The notes beneath the pieces were generated by a model. The model made no database searches, was not told where the DNA came from, and saw only the letters and a program-made list of their open reading frames with translations. The translations under genes were made by a program, and so were the position numbers. This document shows positions 15,486 to 23,744 of a stretch of DNA of 64,000 nucleotides, in pieces. Source of the stretch: Leucobacter massiliensis (GTDB taxonomy: Bacteria > Actinomycetota > Actinomycetes > Actinomycetales > Microbacteriaceae); contig NZ_MWZD01000013.1 of the NCBI RefSeq assembly GCF_002982315.1, positions 1-64,000 of the forward strand, written 5' to 3'. Within the stretch, counting starts at the first letter, position 1; every line of letters starts with the position of its first letter.

Positions 15486-15779
15486 CTACGCCTCGTCCTC
15501 TCCGTCGAGCGGCAGCGTCGCGTTCCCGGTGCGCTTCTCGTACTGTCCGCGGAGCAGCTGCTTCACCTGCTCGGCGTCTGCGCCCGTCACCTGCTCGACG
15601 TGCTTGAACCGCACCGTCGCCTGCCACTGGTCGGACGGGTCAGTCTTCGCGACCGCGTGCCGGGACACGATGCCGACCACCACGACGTCGTCAGGGGCCC
15701 CGGCCGTGAAGTGGTCCTCGAGGGCCTGCAGCCCGTCCAGTTCTTCGTCCGGCCGCTTGGCCGTGTACTTGAGCACCAT
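15486..15779 (-). CDS. Conserved phage recombination-module protein, unknown
   Basis: 97 residues, with DDVVVVGIVSRHAVAKTDP and an acidic end. Similar proteins commonly sit beside RecB-like nucleases in actinophages, though their function is not known to me. ATG at 15779 has GAGGAG five bases upstream. Confidence 0.7.
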   Translation of the reverse strand: MVLKYTAKRPDEELDGLQALEDHFTAGAPDDVVVVGIVSRHAVAKTDPSDQWQATVRFKHVEQVTGADAEQVKQLLRGQYEKRTGNATLPLDGEDEA

Positions 15780-15788
15780 CTGCTCTCC

Positions 15789-16199
15789 TCATTCCTTCTC
15801 GGTGTCCTCCGCCGGCTTGGCGGGGGAGTCTGTGTGCTCGAAGATCCGGATGATCGTTCGAGCGCGTTCGCCCGCGCCGTAGATGCGCTTGGCGTGGATC
15901 TCCTCGATCTGTTCGTCGTCGACGTACGCGATGCCGTTGAGCGCGTCGGTGCAGAGCTTCACGAGGTTGTCGGTGTCCACCCGGTGCCGCGTGGAGCGGT
16001 AGAAGGTGGCGATGAACATCAGCCGGCCCTTCAGGGGTGCGAACCCGGGGTGAGTGGCGGCGAACGCGGCGGCGACGCGCTTCTCCGCGTCCACAGTCCG
16101 TTTCGGCGTGAACGCTCGCTGACCGGCCTTCGCGCGCGGTCGACCCTTGGGGATCGGCTCGCCGTTGACCACGAGCGCGGCGCGCGGCTTGAACTTCAC
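15789..16199 (-). CDS. rusA: RusA-type Holliday junction resolvase
   Basis: 136 residues. PIPKGRPRAK and VDTDNLVKLCTDALNGIAYVDDEQI are the RusA motifs that carry the catalytic Asp residues and the basic contacts. It resolves four-way junctions made during phage recombination, fitting the RecT and nuclease neighbours. The start is the GTG at 16199. Confidence 0.92.
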   Translation of the reverse strand: MKFKPRAALVVNGEPIPKGRPRAKAGQRAFTPKRTVDAEKRVAAAFAATHPGFAPLKGRLMFIATFYRSTRHRVDTDNLVKLCTDALNGIAYVDDEQIEEIHAKRIYGAGERARTIIRIFEHTDSPAKPAEDTEKE

Positions 16200-16212
16200 G
16201 GCCGGCCTGCGC

Positions 16213-16431
16213 TCAGCGCTCCCGCCGCACGCCGAGCCGCTGCTGCCAGTCGGCCCAGGAGGCGACGCAGACGAGCAGGACGACGAGCAGCCCGGGCGCT
16301 ACGGCGAGGGCCTGGCACAGGGGCGAGAGCGTCCAGAGAAGGCCGCTCGCCGCGGCGAGCCCCGACATGACGGTGAGCAGGCACAGGAGCCGCCAGGCGG
16401 CAGTCGTCCATCCAGTCCGGTCCCGACGCAT
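16213..16431 (-). CDS. Small two-helix membrane protein
   Basis: 72 residues with hydrophobic segments at about 13-32 and 38-56 and a basic tail. ATG at 16431 immediately follows the TGA of the upstream gene. An overlapping frame (16196-16435) is Arg/Ala low-complexity and is rejected. Function unknown. Confidence 0.65.
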   Translation of the reverse strand: MRRDRTGWTTAAWRLLCLLTVMSGLAAASGLLWTLSPLCQALAVAPGLLVVLLVCVASWADWQQRLGVRRER

Positions 16432-16719
16432 TCACTTCTCGCCCCGCTGCTGCTCGGCGTGCGCGATGCGCCGCTCCTCCTCACAGTCCCGGCATTCGCA
16501 GGACAAGCGAAGCCGGTCCAAAAGCGCCCGCCCCTCCGGAGAATCGACAGGGACCGCACGAACGCTGAGGCCTGCTGACGCGGCAAGCGCTTCGGCAGCT
16601 TGCTCAAGCAGGCCGCGGGTGGCTTTCATCCGGGCATTCGCAAGGCGCAATGCTCTTCGGCTGAGCGCGTAGGCCGTGACACCGGTAGCGGCGAGCACGG
16701 CACCAATGACGAGTTCCAT
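16432..16719 (-). CDS. Membrane-anchored small phage protein with Cys motif
   Basis: 95 residues. An N-terminal hydrophobic helix (about 3-18) is followed by a helical region and CECRDCEEE near the C-terminus. ATG at 16719 has AAGGAAG five bases upstream. Two membrane proteins in a row at the start of the early operon suggest a common membrane role, unproven. Confidence 0.65.
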   Translation of the reverse strand: MELVIGAVLAATGVTAYALSRRALRLANARMKATRGLLEQAAEALAASAGLSVRAVPVDSPEGRALLDRLRLSCECRDCEEERRIAHAEQQRGEK

Positions 16720-16798
16720 GAGGGCTTCCTTCCGGGAAGTGGGTATGCAGCGGCCTGCCCATCCGGCAGGGGACGGGTCGACCAGGTGGTCAGAAGGG

Positions 16799-17008
16799 CT
16801 AGGCGCTCGCCCTGTAGCGGCGCTCTGCCTCTGCGTGGCGGGCCCGGATGCGGGCTTCCAGAACCTCGACAGAGGGGGTGACGTTGGGCACGTAGGCGCC
16901 GAGCGCCGCTTCGTGCGGGTCCATGGACATAGTCCGGATCAAGCCGGCCGTGACGGTCTCGCCGATGCCCCTGAGCACCTCTTCGCGCGACGGGGGTGGA
17001 ACGGTCAC
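16799..17008 (-). CDS. Small phage early protein, unknown
   Basis: 69 residues, helical. The GTG at 17008 overlaps the stop of the Cro-like regulator as GTGA, so it is translated with it as the second gene of the lytic transcript. No motif recognised. Confidence 0.65.
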   Translation of the reverse strand: MTVPPPSREEVLRGIGETVTAGLIRTMSMDPHEAALGAYVPNVTPSVEVLEARIRARHAEAERRYRASA

Positions 17009-17286
17009 GATGCCGCCGCCTCGTGCTGCTCGTCGGCGTCGACGGGTTCGGGCTTGACGACGATTTCCCCGAGCGCCATGCCGAACGCGTCGGCGAGCCG
17101 GACCACAGGGCCGAGCGAGGGCTCTTCCCCGTTGCGGTAGCGCTGCAGCGTGCCGCGGGAGATGCCCATGAGGCGGGCGAGTGCGTCGTCGGAGCGGATA
17201 CCGTTGTGGATCTTGAGGCGGTCGAGCAGGCCAGGACGAATGATCGCCGCGGGGTGCTGTGCCGCCGTGTCAGTTGCTGTGCTCAT
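17005..17286 (-). CDS. Cro-like XRE-family regulator
   Basis: 93 residues with an XRE helix-turn-helix at about 33-65 (DDALARLMGISRGTLQRYRNGEE). It is the first gene of the minus-strand early block and is divergent from the repressor across an 88-base control region. The ATG at 17286 lies six bases after its -10 box, so the message is probably leaderless. By position it is the lytic-side (Cro or excise) regulator. Confidence 0.8.
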   Translation of the reverse strand: MSTATDTAAQHPAAIIRPGLLDRLKIHNGIRSDDALARLMGISRGTLQRYRNGEEPSLGPVVRLADAFGMALGEIVVKPEPVDADEQHEAAAS

Positions 17287-17374
17287 GAGTCAATGGTGAC
17301 GCCGTCAATTCGCGCTGTCAAGCACATGGAGCAAATGGGTTGCGCGCGATACGCGAGTGACTTATTCTTGAGTC
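17287..17374. promoter_or_regulatory. Divergent lysogeny control region with two leaderless promoters
   Basis: Rightward: TTGCGC (17340-17345), 17 bases, TATTCT (17363-17368), 6 bases, ATG at 17375. Leftward on the minus strand: TTGACA (17316-17321 as TGTCAA), 17 bases, CACCAT, 6 bases, ATG at 17286. Both start codons are embedded in TTGASTCATGA, placed as inverted copies, and the minus strand has TTGAC three times. These are likely repressor and Cro operators. Confidence 0.7.
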
Positions 17375-17833
17375 ATGAATGGCGCACAGAAGTGGATCGA
17401 CCAGGTTCGAGGGACAGATTCTCTGCGGGCGGCTGCACGCCGAGCGGGTATCACCTCCGCCAAGCTCATCCGCCAGGTCAATGAGAATCAGGTGACCTTT
17501 GAGACTGTCCGGGATGTTGCCCGGGCGTACGAGCGCCCCGTGCTCGCCGACCTGATCGCCCTCGGCCACCTCACCGAGTCCGACGCCGGCATCGAGGGCG
17601 TTGAGCGAGCTCTGCACTCAGCTACCGATGCGCAGCTCGTGCTTGAGGTCTCGCGTCGTCTCGACGTCGCGCCGTCTATGCTCTGGGATGCTCCGATCAG
17701 CGAGGCTGTCGAGCGCGCGGACGCCATCGTCCACCGCCCGGATTTCACTCGCGAGCCGGCCGAGGATGACCACCTGGCCGCCGCCTCCCCGATCACGGAG
17801 GAGGACCCCGACTCTCTCTACGACGGTGCGTGA
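17375..17833 (+). CDS. Probable immunity repressor
   Basis: 152 residues. The N-terminal region (SLRAAARRAGITSAKLIRQV and VRDVARAYERPV) reads as a helix-turn-helix of the phage repressor type; the C-terminal part is acidic. It is transcribed away from the Cro-like gene and is the first gene of an operon with an ImmA/IrrE protease and the integrase. ImmA-type proteases cleave phage and ICE repressors, so this protein is the probable target. Confidence 0.75.
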   Translation: MNGAQKWIDQVRGTDSLRAAARRAGITSAKLIRQVNENQVTFETVRDVARAYERPVLADLIALGHLTESDAGIEGVERALHSATDAQLVLEVSRRLDVAPSMLWDAPISEAVERADAIVHRPDFTREPAEDDHLAAASPITEEDPDSLYDGA

Positions 17834-18279
17834 TCGTGCAGGACCTCTACGACTTCGCCGCAGCCATGGGCCTGACGATCGAGTGGTGGCCGCTCAAGAA
17901 GCGCAACGGTGAGTACCGGCACGACCTCAAGCGCATCCGTCTTCGTCACGGCATGACGGAGCGGCTCATCAGGTGGACTCTCGCGCACGAGCTCGGGCAC
18001 GCCGCATTCGGGGACCAGCCCAGCTATTTCGGGCCTGCAAGCGCGAAGATGGAGCGGCGCGCGAGCGAGTGGGCTGCGCTCCGCCTCATCAACCTCGACG
18101 CGTACCGCGAAGCTGAAATGCTCCGCGACGGGCACCTCGCGTCAATGGCACACGACCTCGGTGTCGCCCTCGAATGCGTTGAGGTGTACCAGTCGCTGCT
18201 GCTGCGCCTCGGAGACGTCACTTACCTCGACCCCAAGATGGGCGCCGGGCAGTGGGCCTTCCGCTGCGAGGTCGCCTGA
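17830..18279 (+). CDS. ImmA/IrrE-family metallopeptidase
   Basis: 149 residues. HELGH at 53-57 is the zinc-binding HExxH motif, followed by EWAALRLIN, the usual downstream segment. Members inactivate repressors of mobile elements in response to DNA damage or cell density. The GTG at 17830 overlaps the repressor stop (GTGA) and the stop overlaps the integrase ATG (TGATG), so repressor, protease and integrase are translationally coupled. Confidence 0.9.
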   Translation: MIVQDLYDFAAAMGLTIEWWPLKKRNGEYRHDLKRIRLRHGMTERLIRWTLAHELGHAAFGDQPSYFGPASAKMERRASEWAALRLINLDAYREAEMLRDGHLASMAHDLGVALECVEVYQSLLLRLGDVTYLDPKMGAGQWAFRCEVA

Positions 18280-19724
18280 TGGTCGCCCGCCTACGCCCTG
18301 TACCGGACACGCCGCCGCGGGCGGTGCTCTACCTGCGCCAGTCCGTCGCCCGCGACGACTCGATCTCGATCGAACTGCAGGAGATCGCCGGGCGTGACTA
18401 CTGCGCGCAGCACGGTTATGACGTCGTCGCGGTGGAGATCGACGAGGGCATCTCGGGCCGGACATGGACGAAGCGTCCCGCTGTGCAGCGCGTCATAGAC
18501 ATGATCGAGTCCCGCGAAGCCGACGTCATCGTGCTCTGGAAGTGGTCGCGCCTCAGCCGAAGCCGGAAGGACTGGGCTGTCGCAGCCGATCGCGTCGACG
18601 TTGCCGGTGGCCGCATCGAGTCCGCAACCGAACCCATCGACACCGCCACCGCATCGGGACGGTTTGCGCGCGGCGTCATGACCGAGTACGCCGCCTTCCA
18701 GTCCGAGCAAATCGGTGAGCAATGGGCAGAGGTCCGGGCCCGCCGATTCAGCCTCGGCCTACCCCCGGCGGGCAAGGTTCCATGGGGGTGGGTGAGCAGG
18801 AAAACGCACATCGAGAGCATCCCCGAGCAAGTGCCGATCGTGCGCACTATGTACCGGCTCTACGGTGAGGGGAGAGGCGCCGCGTACATCGCCTACTGGC
18901 TGAACGCCCAAGGAATCCCAGCGCCCCGCGGAGGGGACTGGCGGCCCGTTACGGTCACATCCTGCCTCGACTCGCCCATCCACGCCGGCCTTGTCAGCTA
19001 TCTCGGCGAAACCCGCAAGGGCGCCCACGAGGGGATCATCAGCGAGGCCGAGTACGCGAAGTACCGACGAATGCGCGACGATCGCAGCACCCCGAAGAAG
19101 CCGCGCCGCAGCACCTACCTGTTGTCCACCCTCGTGGTCTGTCACTGCGGCCTCAAACGTGCCGGGAGCACCCTCACTGAGCGCCGCCAGAGTGGACGCA
19201 CCGTCAGCTACTACAGCTACAAGTGCCCCGCCGCCACCGAGCACACGAAGTCTGTGGCCGCATGGCGAGTCGAGATCCCCGTCGTCGAATGGCTGCGAAG
19301 CTTCAAGGTTTCGCCGGCCCCGGCACCCCCTGTCTCAGCCCAGGCCGACGCCGATGCCATCGCGAGGGAGATCCTCGACGCCGAACGCACTATGGACCGC
19401 CTCACGCTGCAGCTCGCGCAGGACATCATCCCGAAGGCATCGTACGAGCGAACCCGTGACTCGCTGCTCACGGAGATCAACCGCCTCCAAGCCGCACAGC
19501 GAGAGGCCGCATTGCAGACCATGCTTCCGCCGTCGGCTTACCTGGACGCGCACGCCGACGCGCTGGACTCCTGGGATGACCTGCAGGTCGCCGACAAGCA
19601 GGCCGTACTCAGGGGTGTAGTCCGCTCCATCACGATCCGAGACGACGGCCTCATCGAGGTGCTCCCACAGTGGGGCGGGGAACCAATCGTGCTCGAGCAG
19701 GCACAGGGAGTTAACGCCGGTTGA
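18279..19724 (+). CDS. int: Large serine integrase
   Basis: 481 residues. The catalytic Ser is S22 in YLRQS, and the resolvase domain continues to about 150 (LWKWSRLSRS, EYAAFQSEQIGEQW). A recombinase domain and a zinc ribbon (CHCG with a later CP) follow, then a coiled-coil region and a C-terminal tail. It integrates the phage by attP x attB recombination. Its TGA stop lies within the 10 bases where the prophage joins comM, so att is at the gene end. Confidence 0.96.
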   Translation: MVARLRPVPDTPPRAVLYLRQSVARDDSISIELQEIAGRDYCAQHGYDVVAVEIDEGISGRTWTKRPAVQRVIDMIESREADVIVLWKWSRLSRSRKDWAVAADRVDVAGGRIESATEPIDTATASGRFARGVMTEYAAFQSEQIGEQWAEVRARRFSLGLPPAGKVPWGWVSRKTHIESIPEQVPIVRTMYRLYGEGRGAAYIAYWLNAQGIPAPRGGDWRPVTVTSCLDSPIHAGLVSYLGETRKGAHEGIISEAEYAKYRRMRDDRSTPKKPRRSTYLLSTLVVCHCGLKRAGSTLTERRQSGRTVSYYSYKCPAATEHTKSVAAWRVEIPVVEWLRSFKVSPAPAPPVSAQADADAIAREILDAERTMDRLTLQLAQDIIPKASYERTRDSLLTEINRLQAAQREAALQTMLPPSAYLDAHADALDSWDDLQVADKQAVLRGVVRSITIRDDGLIEVLPQWGGEPIVLEQAQGVNAG

Positions 19725-19929
19725 TGGTGAGGAAACGGCTCGACAGGGGCAGCCCGATCTGCGCGGTCGCCGAGCGCACCCGCAGCTTCGCCTCGGCCAG
19801 CGCGGTGTCAGGCAGGCCGATGATCGCCATGCCGGGGAGTTGCTGGGAGAGCGCGGTCTCGACCATCACCGCGGTGCCCTGCAGGCCGGTCAGCGCAACC
19901 GAGGCGGCCCGGCACACCGGAGCACTCAC
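19711..19929 (-). pseudogene. comM: 5' fragment of comM (yifB), cut by the prophage
   Basis: The first 70 or so codons of a Mg-chelatase-like ComM/YifB protein are intact (ALTGLQGTAVMVETAL, then PGMAIIGLPDTALAEAKLRV). After FLTIN the expected sequence is lost and two phage-derived codons and a TAA follow. The normal protein has about 500 residues; the rest must lie at the other prophage end. The GTG at 19929 overlaps the yraN stop (GTGA). ComM is a hexameric helicase acting in natural transformation, so the insertion should abolish it until excision. Confidence 0.9.
19719..19728. other. Probable att core at the right prophage junction
   Basis: GGTTGATGGT is the interval over which ComM coding sequence (minus strand ACC ATC AAC) and the integrase 3' end (plus strand GGT TGA) both make sense. 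The crossover should be inside it. The other end of the prophage is outside the window, so the exact core cannot be read. Confidence 0.6.
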
Positions 19930-20303
19930 AGAATGCCCCGCAGGTGATCGATGCGCGGTTTCTGCTCCCAGCGGAGGGTGATGCCCACGGCGTCGATCCG
20001 CAGTCCGATTCCCCGCGACGCGTGCGTGCGCGCCCAGTCGAGCAGCAAGCGGCGCAGGCGTGCCGCCTTGCGCGCGGTGATGGCCTCCAGCGGGTGGCCG
20101 CAGCCGGCTCCGCCCCGGGTCTTCACCTCGACCGCGACGAGCGTGCCGTCGTCGAAGGCGACGATGTCGAGTTCCCCCTGTCGCGTTCTCCAGTTGCGAT
20201 CGACGATCCGGTAGCCGAGCCCTTCCAGGTAGCGCGCAGCGATCGATTCGCCCCGGGCTCCGAGCGTCTGGTTGTGCGGGGCGTGTTCTGCCGTTGGGTT
20301 CAT
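19926..20303 (-). CDS. yraN: YraN/UPF0102 family endonuclease-like protein
   Basis: 125 residues. GARGESIAARYLEGLGYRIV, then RQGELDIVAFDDGTLVAVEVKTR carries the E, D and ExK residues of the restriction-endonuclease-like fold. It normally heads a yraN-comM-dprA operon, as here, although comM is broken. ATG at 20303 has a perfect GGAGGT five bases upstream. The physiological role is uncertain. Confidence 0.92.
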   Translation of the reverse strand: MNPTAEHAPHNQTLGARGESIAARYLEGLGYRIVDRNWRTRQGELDIVAFDDGTLVAVEVKTRGGAGCGHPLEAITARKAARLRRLLLDWARTHASRGIGLRIDAVGITLRWEQKPRIDHLRGIL

Positions 20304-20616
20304 GCGGCACCTCCTGTTTCCCGCCCATCCTCCGCCGCGCATGTCTTCGGTGAATGCCCGGAACCACAAGATGTGGACAAGTGATCCGGCCCACCTCGAA
20401 ACCGTCAATGTGAGCGAAGGTGTTGCCTTCTCGCGGAGTTCCTCCGTGTGAGATCGGGCGGACGCCGATCTGGGCGGAGGGGGCCGAACCATCCACAGCC
20501 GGGGGTGTGATTCCTGAGTCTTCGCGAAGGCGGGGCCCGCCGTCGTGCGACGCCGCCGTTTCCGTGCGTATTCTGTGAGGAAAGACGGTGATGCGCGAGC
20601 TGAGAGGAGGCCGCCC
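20304..20616. other. Intergenic region between yraN and a small membrane protein gene
   Basis: No gene is supported on either strand. The region must hold the promoters of the divergent yraN and 20617 genes. A -10 candidate TATTCT is at 20569-20574 on the plus strand with TGCGAC 17 bases upstream. Confidence 0.5.
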
Positions 20617-20829
20617 GTGTCTGCGGAGGCGATGACGACGCTATTCACCGCGATCTGCCTGCTGCTGGCGCTCGCGGGCGGCTTCGGCTGGCTCGTGCAC
20701 CGCGGTGACGCCGCCGAGCAGCGATTGAACGCCAAGATCGATGCCGTGAGCGCTGAGGTGGTCGAGGTGAAGGTCGCGGTGGCTCGGCTGGAGGGGACGC
20801 AGCGTCCTCGCCTGCTCCGCGAACAGTGA
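20617..20829 (+). CDS. Small membrane protein with short coiled coil
   Basis: 70 residues: a transmembrane helix at about 8-25 and then a helical segment (AEQRLNAKIDAVSAEVVEVKVAVARLEG). The GTG at 20617 has AGGAGG six bases upstream. It lies just ahead of the rpsB promoter. Function unknown. Confidence 0.65.
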   Translation: MSAEAMTTLFTAICLLLALAGGFGWLVHRGDAAEQRLNAKIDAVSAEVVEVKVAVARLEGTQRPRLLREQ

Positions 20830-20838
20830 GCGAGCTGC

Positions 20839-21037
20839 TAAAGTAGACCTTGCATCCCGTATGGGGTGACTTCGCGTGCCCGCTCATCGGCGCACCGCCA
20901 CCGGTCCCCGGCTCGGAGATCTCACGATCATCTGCGTCGGGGCGGCGGAATCCGAGGGCACCAGGATCTGGTCGCGACCGTGACCGATGACAACCGCAAG
21001 CGCGCGCCCTCGGGGTGCGCAGAACAGGAGAACGGCA
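20839..21037 (+). promoter_or_regulatory. rpsB promoter and long 5' leader
   Basis: A -10 candidate TAAAGT at 20839-20844 precedes a leader of about 190 bases with several GC-rich inverted segments and no supported reading frame. S2 genes in other bacteria are autoregulated through their leader; whether this one is cannot be told from sequence. Confidence 0.45.
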
Positions 21038-21952
21038 ATGGCCGTCGTTACCATGCGCCAGCTGCTCGACAGCGGCGTCCACTTCGGACACCAGACCCGC
21101 CGCTGGAACCCGAAGATGAAGCGCTTCATCTTCACCGAGCGCTCGGGCATCTACATCATCGACCTGCAGCAGTCGCTCGGGTACATCGACGCTGCGTACG
21201 ATTTCGTGAAGAACACCGTCGCCCGCGGCGGCAACATCCTCTTCGTCGGCACCAAGAAGCAGGCCCAGGAGGCCATCGCGGAGCAGGCGACGCGCGTCAA
21301 CCAGCCCTACGTCAACCAGCGCTGGCTCGGCGGCCTGCTCACCAACTTCCAGACCGTCACCGGCCGTCTGGAGCGCATGAAGGAGCTCGAGCAGCTCGAC
21401 TTCGAGGGCACCACCAGCGGCTTCACCAAGAAGGAGCTGCTGCTCAAGAAGCGCGAGCTCGAGAAGCTGCAGAAGTCGCTCGGCGGCATCCGCCACATGA
21501 CCAAGACCCCTTCGGCGCTCTGGGTGGTCGACACCAAGAAGGAGCACCTCGCGATCGACGAGGCGAAGAAGCTCGGGATCCCCGTGATCGCCATCCTCGA
21601 CACCAACTGCGACCCCGATGAGGTCACCTACCCGATCCCCGGCAACGACGACGCTATCCGCTCGGTCGCGCTTCTCACCCGCGTGATCGCCGACGCCGCC
21701 GCCGAGGGCCTCATGGAGCGCCACCAGAAGCCTGCCGAGGGCGCTGAGGCCGCTGCCGAGCCCCTCGCCGAGTGGGAGGTCGAGCTGCTGAACGCCGACG
21801 CCCCCGCCGCAGAGAACGCCGACGCCCCCGCCGCAGAGACCGCCGAGGCGCCCGCTGCCGAGACCGCCGAGGAGCCGGCTGCCGCTGAGGCCCCCGCCGC
21901 TGAGGCCCCCGCCGCCGAGGAGACCCCGGCTGCCGAGGCGACCGCCGAGTAA
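21038..21952 (+). CDS. rpsB: 30S ribosomal protein S2
   Basis: 304 residues. The S2 core is complete ([19 protein letters not shown] at the start, then [12 protein letters not shown]). Beyond about residue 240 there is a low-complexity Ala/Pro/Glu tail with repeats such as NADAPAAE and ETAEAPAA, making it longer than typical S2; such tails occur in actinobacteria. ATG at 21038 has GGAG seven bases upstream. It forms the conserved rpsB-tsf pair. Confidence 0.98.
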   Translation: MAVVTMRQLLDSGVHFGHQTRRWNPKMKRFIFTERSGIYIIDLQQSLGYIDAAYDFVKNTVARGGNILFVGTKKQAQEAIAEQATRVNQPYVNQRWLGGLLTNFQTVTGRLERMKELEQLDFEGTTSGFTKKELLLKKRELEKLQKSLGGIRHMTKTPSALWVVDTKKEHLAIDEAKKLGIPVIAILDTNCDPDEVTYPIPGNDDAIRSVALLTRVIADAAAEGLMERHQKPAEGAEAAAEPLAEWEVELLNADAPAAENADAPAAETAEAPAAETAEEPAAAEAPAAEAPAAEETPAAEATAE

Positions 21953-22022
21953 TCGGAGCACACCCACCACAACGGAGTTCCCGCGCCGCCGCGTGCGGGA
22001 TGACAGCAATAAGGAGTCACAC

Positions 22023-22853
22023 ATGGCTGCAGTGAGCATGGCCGCTGTGAAGGAGCTGCGCGACCGACTGGGCGCCGGCATGGTCGACAGCAAGAACGCA
22101 CTCGTCGAAGCCGAGGGCGACATCGAGAAGGCGATCGAGATCCTGCGTCTCAAGGGGCTGAAGGGCGTTGCGAAGCGCGGCGACCGCGAGGCGAGCGAGG
22201 GTCTCGTCGCGGTCAAGCAGAGCGAGGGCGCCGCCACCATGATCGAGCTCGTCTGCGAGACCGACTTCGTCGCGAAGAACGAGAAGTTCATCGCGCTCGC
22301 CGATCGCGTGCTCGACGCGATCGTCGCCGCCGACGCCAAGACCCTCGAGGAGGCGCTCGCAGCGCCCGCCGAGGGGAAGACCGTCGCCGACGTCATCACC
22401 GATGAGGCCGCGATCATCGGCGAGCGCATCGAGCTGCGGAAGGTCTCGCGCGTCGAGGCTCCCGCCACCGCCGTCTACCTGCACCAGACCTCGAAGGATC
22501 TGCCCCCGCAGATCGGCGTGGTCGTGGGATACGAGGGCGACGACGCGGAGGCCGCGCTGAGCATCGCCCGGCACATCTCCTTCGCCGACCCGCTCTACCT
22601 GAGCCGCGAGGACGTGCCCGAGGCCGACGTGGAGAAGGAGCGCGCGCTCGTCACCGAGATCTCGAAGAACGAGGGCAAGCCCGAGGCCGCCCTGCCGAAG
22701 ATCGTCGAGGGGCGTCTCACGGCGTTCTTCAAGCAGGTCGCGCTGAACGAGCAGGTGCACGCTCTCGACGCGGACAAGCGCGAGGTGAAGAAGGTCGCCG
22801 AGGCCGCCGGTATCACCGTCACGGGCTTCGCCCGCAGCAAGGTCGGCGCCTAA
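22023..22853 (+). CDS. tsf: Elongation factor Ts
   Basis: 276 residues. [22 protein letters not shown] and the TDFVAKNE segment are EF-Ts signatures. It exchanges GDP on EF-Tu. ATG at 22023 has AGGAG six bases upstream. A strong hairpin terminator follows the gene, closing the rpsB-tsf unit. Confidence 0.98.
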   Translation: MAAVSMAAVKELRDRLGAGMVDSKNALVEAEGDIEKAIEILRLKGLKGVAKRGDREASEGLVAVKQSEGAATMIELVCETDFVAKNEKFIALADRVLDAIVAADAKTLEEALAAPAEGKTVADVITDEAAIIGERIELRKVSRVEAPATAVYLHQTSKDLPPQIGVVVGYEGDDAEAALSIARHISFADPLYLSREDVPEADVEKERALVTEISKNEGKPEAALPKIVEGRLTAFFKQVALNEQVHALDADKREVKKVAEAAGITVTGFARSKVGA

Positions 22854-22863
22854 GAGGTCGCGC

Positions 22864-22894
22864 GGGGCCCGGATCGCACGCCGATCCGGGCCCC
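22864..22894 (+). terminator. Terminator after tsf
   Basis: A 13-bp perfect GC-rich stem (GGGGCCCGGATCG with its complement) and a 5-base loop, followed by TTCT. Confidence 0.85.
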
Positions 22895-22907
22895 TTCTGC
22901 TGCCCGG

Positions 22908-22913
22908 TATCAT
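22908..22913 (+). promoter_or_regulatory. -10 box ahead of pyrH
   Basis: TATCAT about 46 bases before the pyrH start, directly after the tsf terminator. The -35 region is not convincing. Confidence 0.4.
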
Positions 22914-22959
22914 TGCCCCAGCCCCACCACTGAATCACTCGAACCGCGAAGGAGTCCCC

Positions 22960-23679
22960 ATGACCGAAACCGTCGACCGCAAGCGCCGAGTGATGCTGAA
23001 GCTCTCGGGGGAGGCGTTTGGTGGGGGGACGCTCGGAGTCAATCCCGACGTGGTGAGTCAGATCGCTCGTGAGATCGCCGCGGCTGTCGAGCAGGCAGAG
23101 GTGGCGGTGGTCGTCGGCGGCGGGAACTTCTTCCGTGGCGCCGAGCTCTCCCAGCGCGGGATGGACCGCGCGAGGGCCGATTACATGGGGATGCTCGGCA
23201 CGGTGATGAACGCGCTCGCCCTGCAGGACTTCCTGGAGCAGGCCGGCGTGGACAGCCGCGTCCAGTCGGCGATCACCATGACCCAGGTCGCCGAGACCTA
23301 CATCCCGCTGCGCGCCATCCGTCACCTCGAGAAGGGGCGTGTCGTGATCTTCGGTGCGGGCGCAGGCCTGCCCTACTTCTCCACCGACACCGTGGCGGCG
23401 CAGCGCGCGCTCGAGATCCACGCCGACGAGGTGCTCGTGGCGAAGAACGGCGTCGACGGCGTATACACGGCGGATCCCCGCAAGGATCCCGACGCCACCC
23501 GCATCGAGAAGATCAGCTACAGCGACGCGCTGGTGCGCGGCCTCAAGGTGGTCGACTCGACCGCCTTCAGCCTCTGCATGGACAATGGCATGCCGATGCG
23601 CGTCTTCGGCATGGAGCCCGCCGGCAACGTGACCGCCGCGATTCGCGGCGACGGTCTCGGCACTCTCGTGCACAGCTGA
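22960..23679 (+). CDS. pyrH: Uridylate kinase
   Basis: 239 residues of the bacterial UMP kinase family: [10 protein letters not shown] at the start, [11 protein letters not shown], and [11 protein letters not shown] near the end. It makes UDP from UMP for nucleotide and cell-wall synthesis. ATG at 22960 has GAAGGAG five bases upstream. Confidence 0.98.
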   Translation: MTETVDRKRRVMLKLSGEAFGGGTLGVNPDVVSQIAREIAAAVEQAEVAVVVGGGNFFRGAELSQRGMDRARADYMGMLGTVMNALALQDFLEQAGVDSRVQSAITMTQVAETYIPLRAIRHLEKGRVVIFGAGAGLPYFSTDTVAAQRALEIHADEVLVAKNGVDGVYTADPRKDPDATRIEKISYSDALVRGLKVVDSTAFSLCMDNGMPMRVFGMEPAGNVTAAIRGDGLGTLVHS

Positions 23680-23696
23680 GAGGCGTCACCGCCCGC

Positions 23697-23702
23697 TAAG
23701 CT
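23697..23702 (+). promoter_or_regulatory. -10 box ahead of frr
   Basis: TAAGCT, 42 bases before the frr start, in the context CTAAGCTGGA that also occurs ahead of the hydrolase gene at 27728. Confidence 0.4.
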
Positions 23703-23744
23703 GGAACCACGCGCGAGACCCGAAGCACTCAGAAGGAGAACACC

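Larger units (their letters stand above)
1..19728. mobile_element. Right arm of a serine-integrase prophage inserted in comM
   Basis: A continuous block of phage genes runs from the left edge (terminase large subunit) to a large serine integrase whose stop codon lies at the junction with a truncated host comM gene. Modules seen are packaging, recombination (RecT, RecB-like nuclease, RusA), replication (initiator, loader, DnaB), lysogeny control and integration. Structural and lysis genes must lie left of the window. Most gene junctions are 4-base ATGA or GTGA overlaps, typical of compact phage operons. The right boundary is inferred from where ComM homology stops, so it is good to about 10 bases. 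Confidence 0.93.

Noticed and set aside
16196-16435. Overlapping frame of 79 codons at the small membrane-protein locus
   Set aside because: Its product is Arg/Ala low-complexity, whereas the other frame gives two clear membrane helices and a better start context.
20839-21037. Riboswitch in the rpsB leader
   Set aside because: No known riboswitch core could be recognised; at most an S2-autoregulated leader is possible.
20645-22468. 607-codon frame antisense to rpsB and tsf
   Set aside because: It is wholly opposite two certain ribosomal genes and has no recognisable domain.
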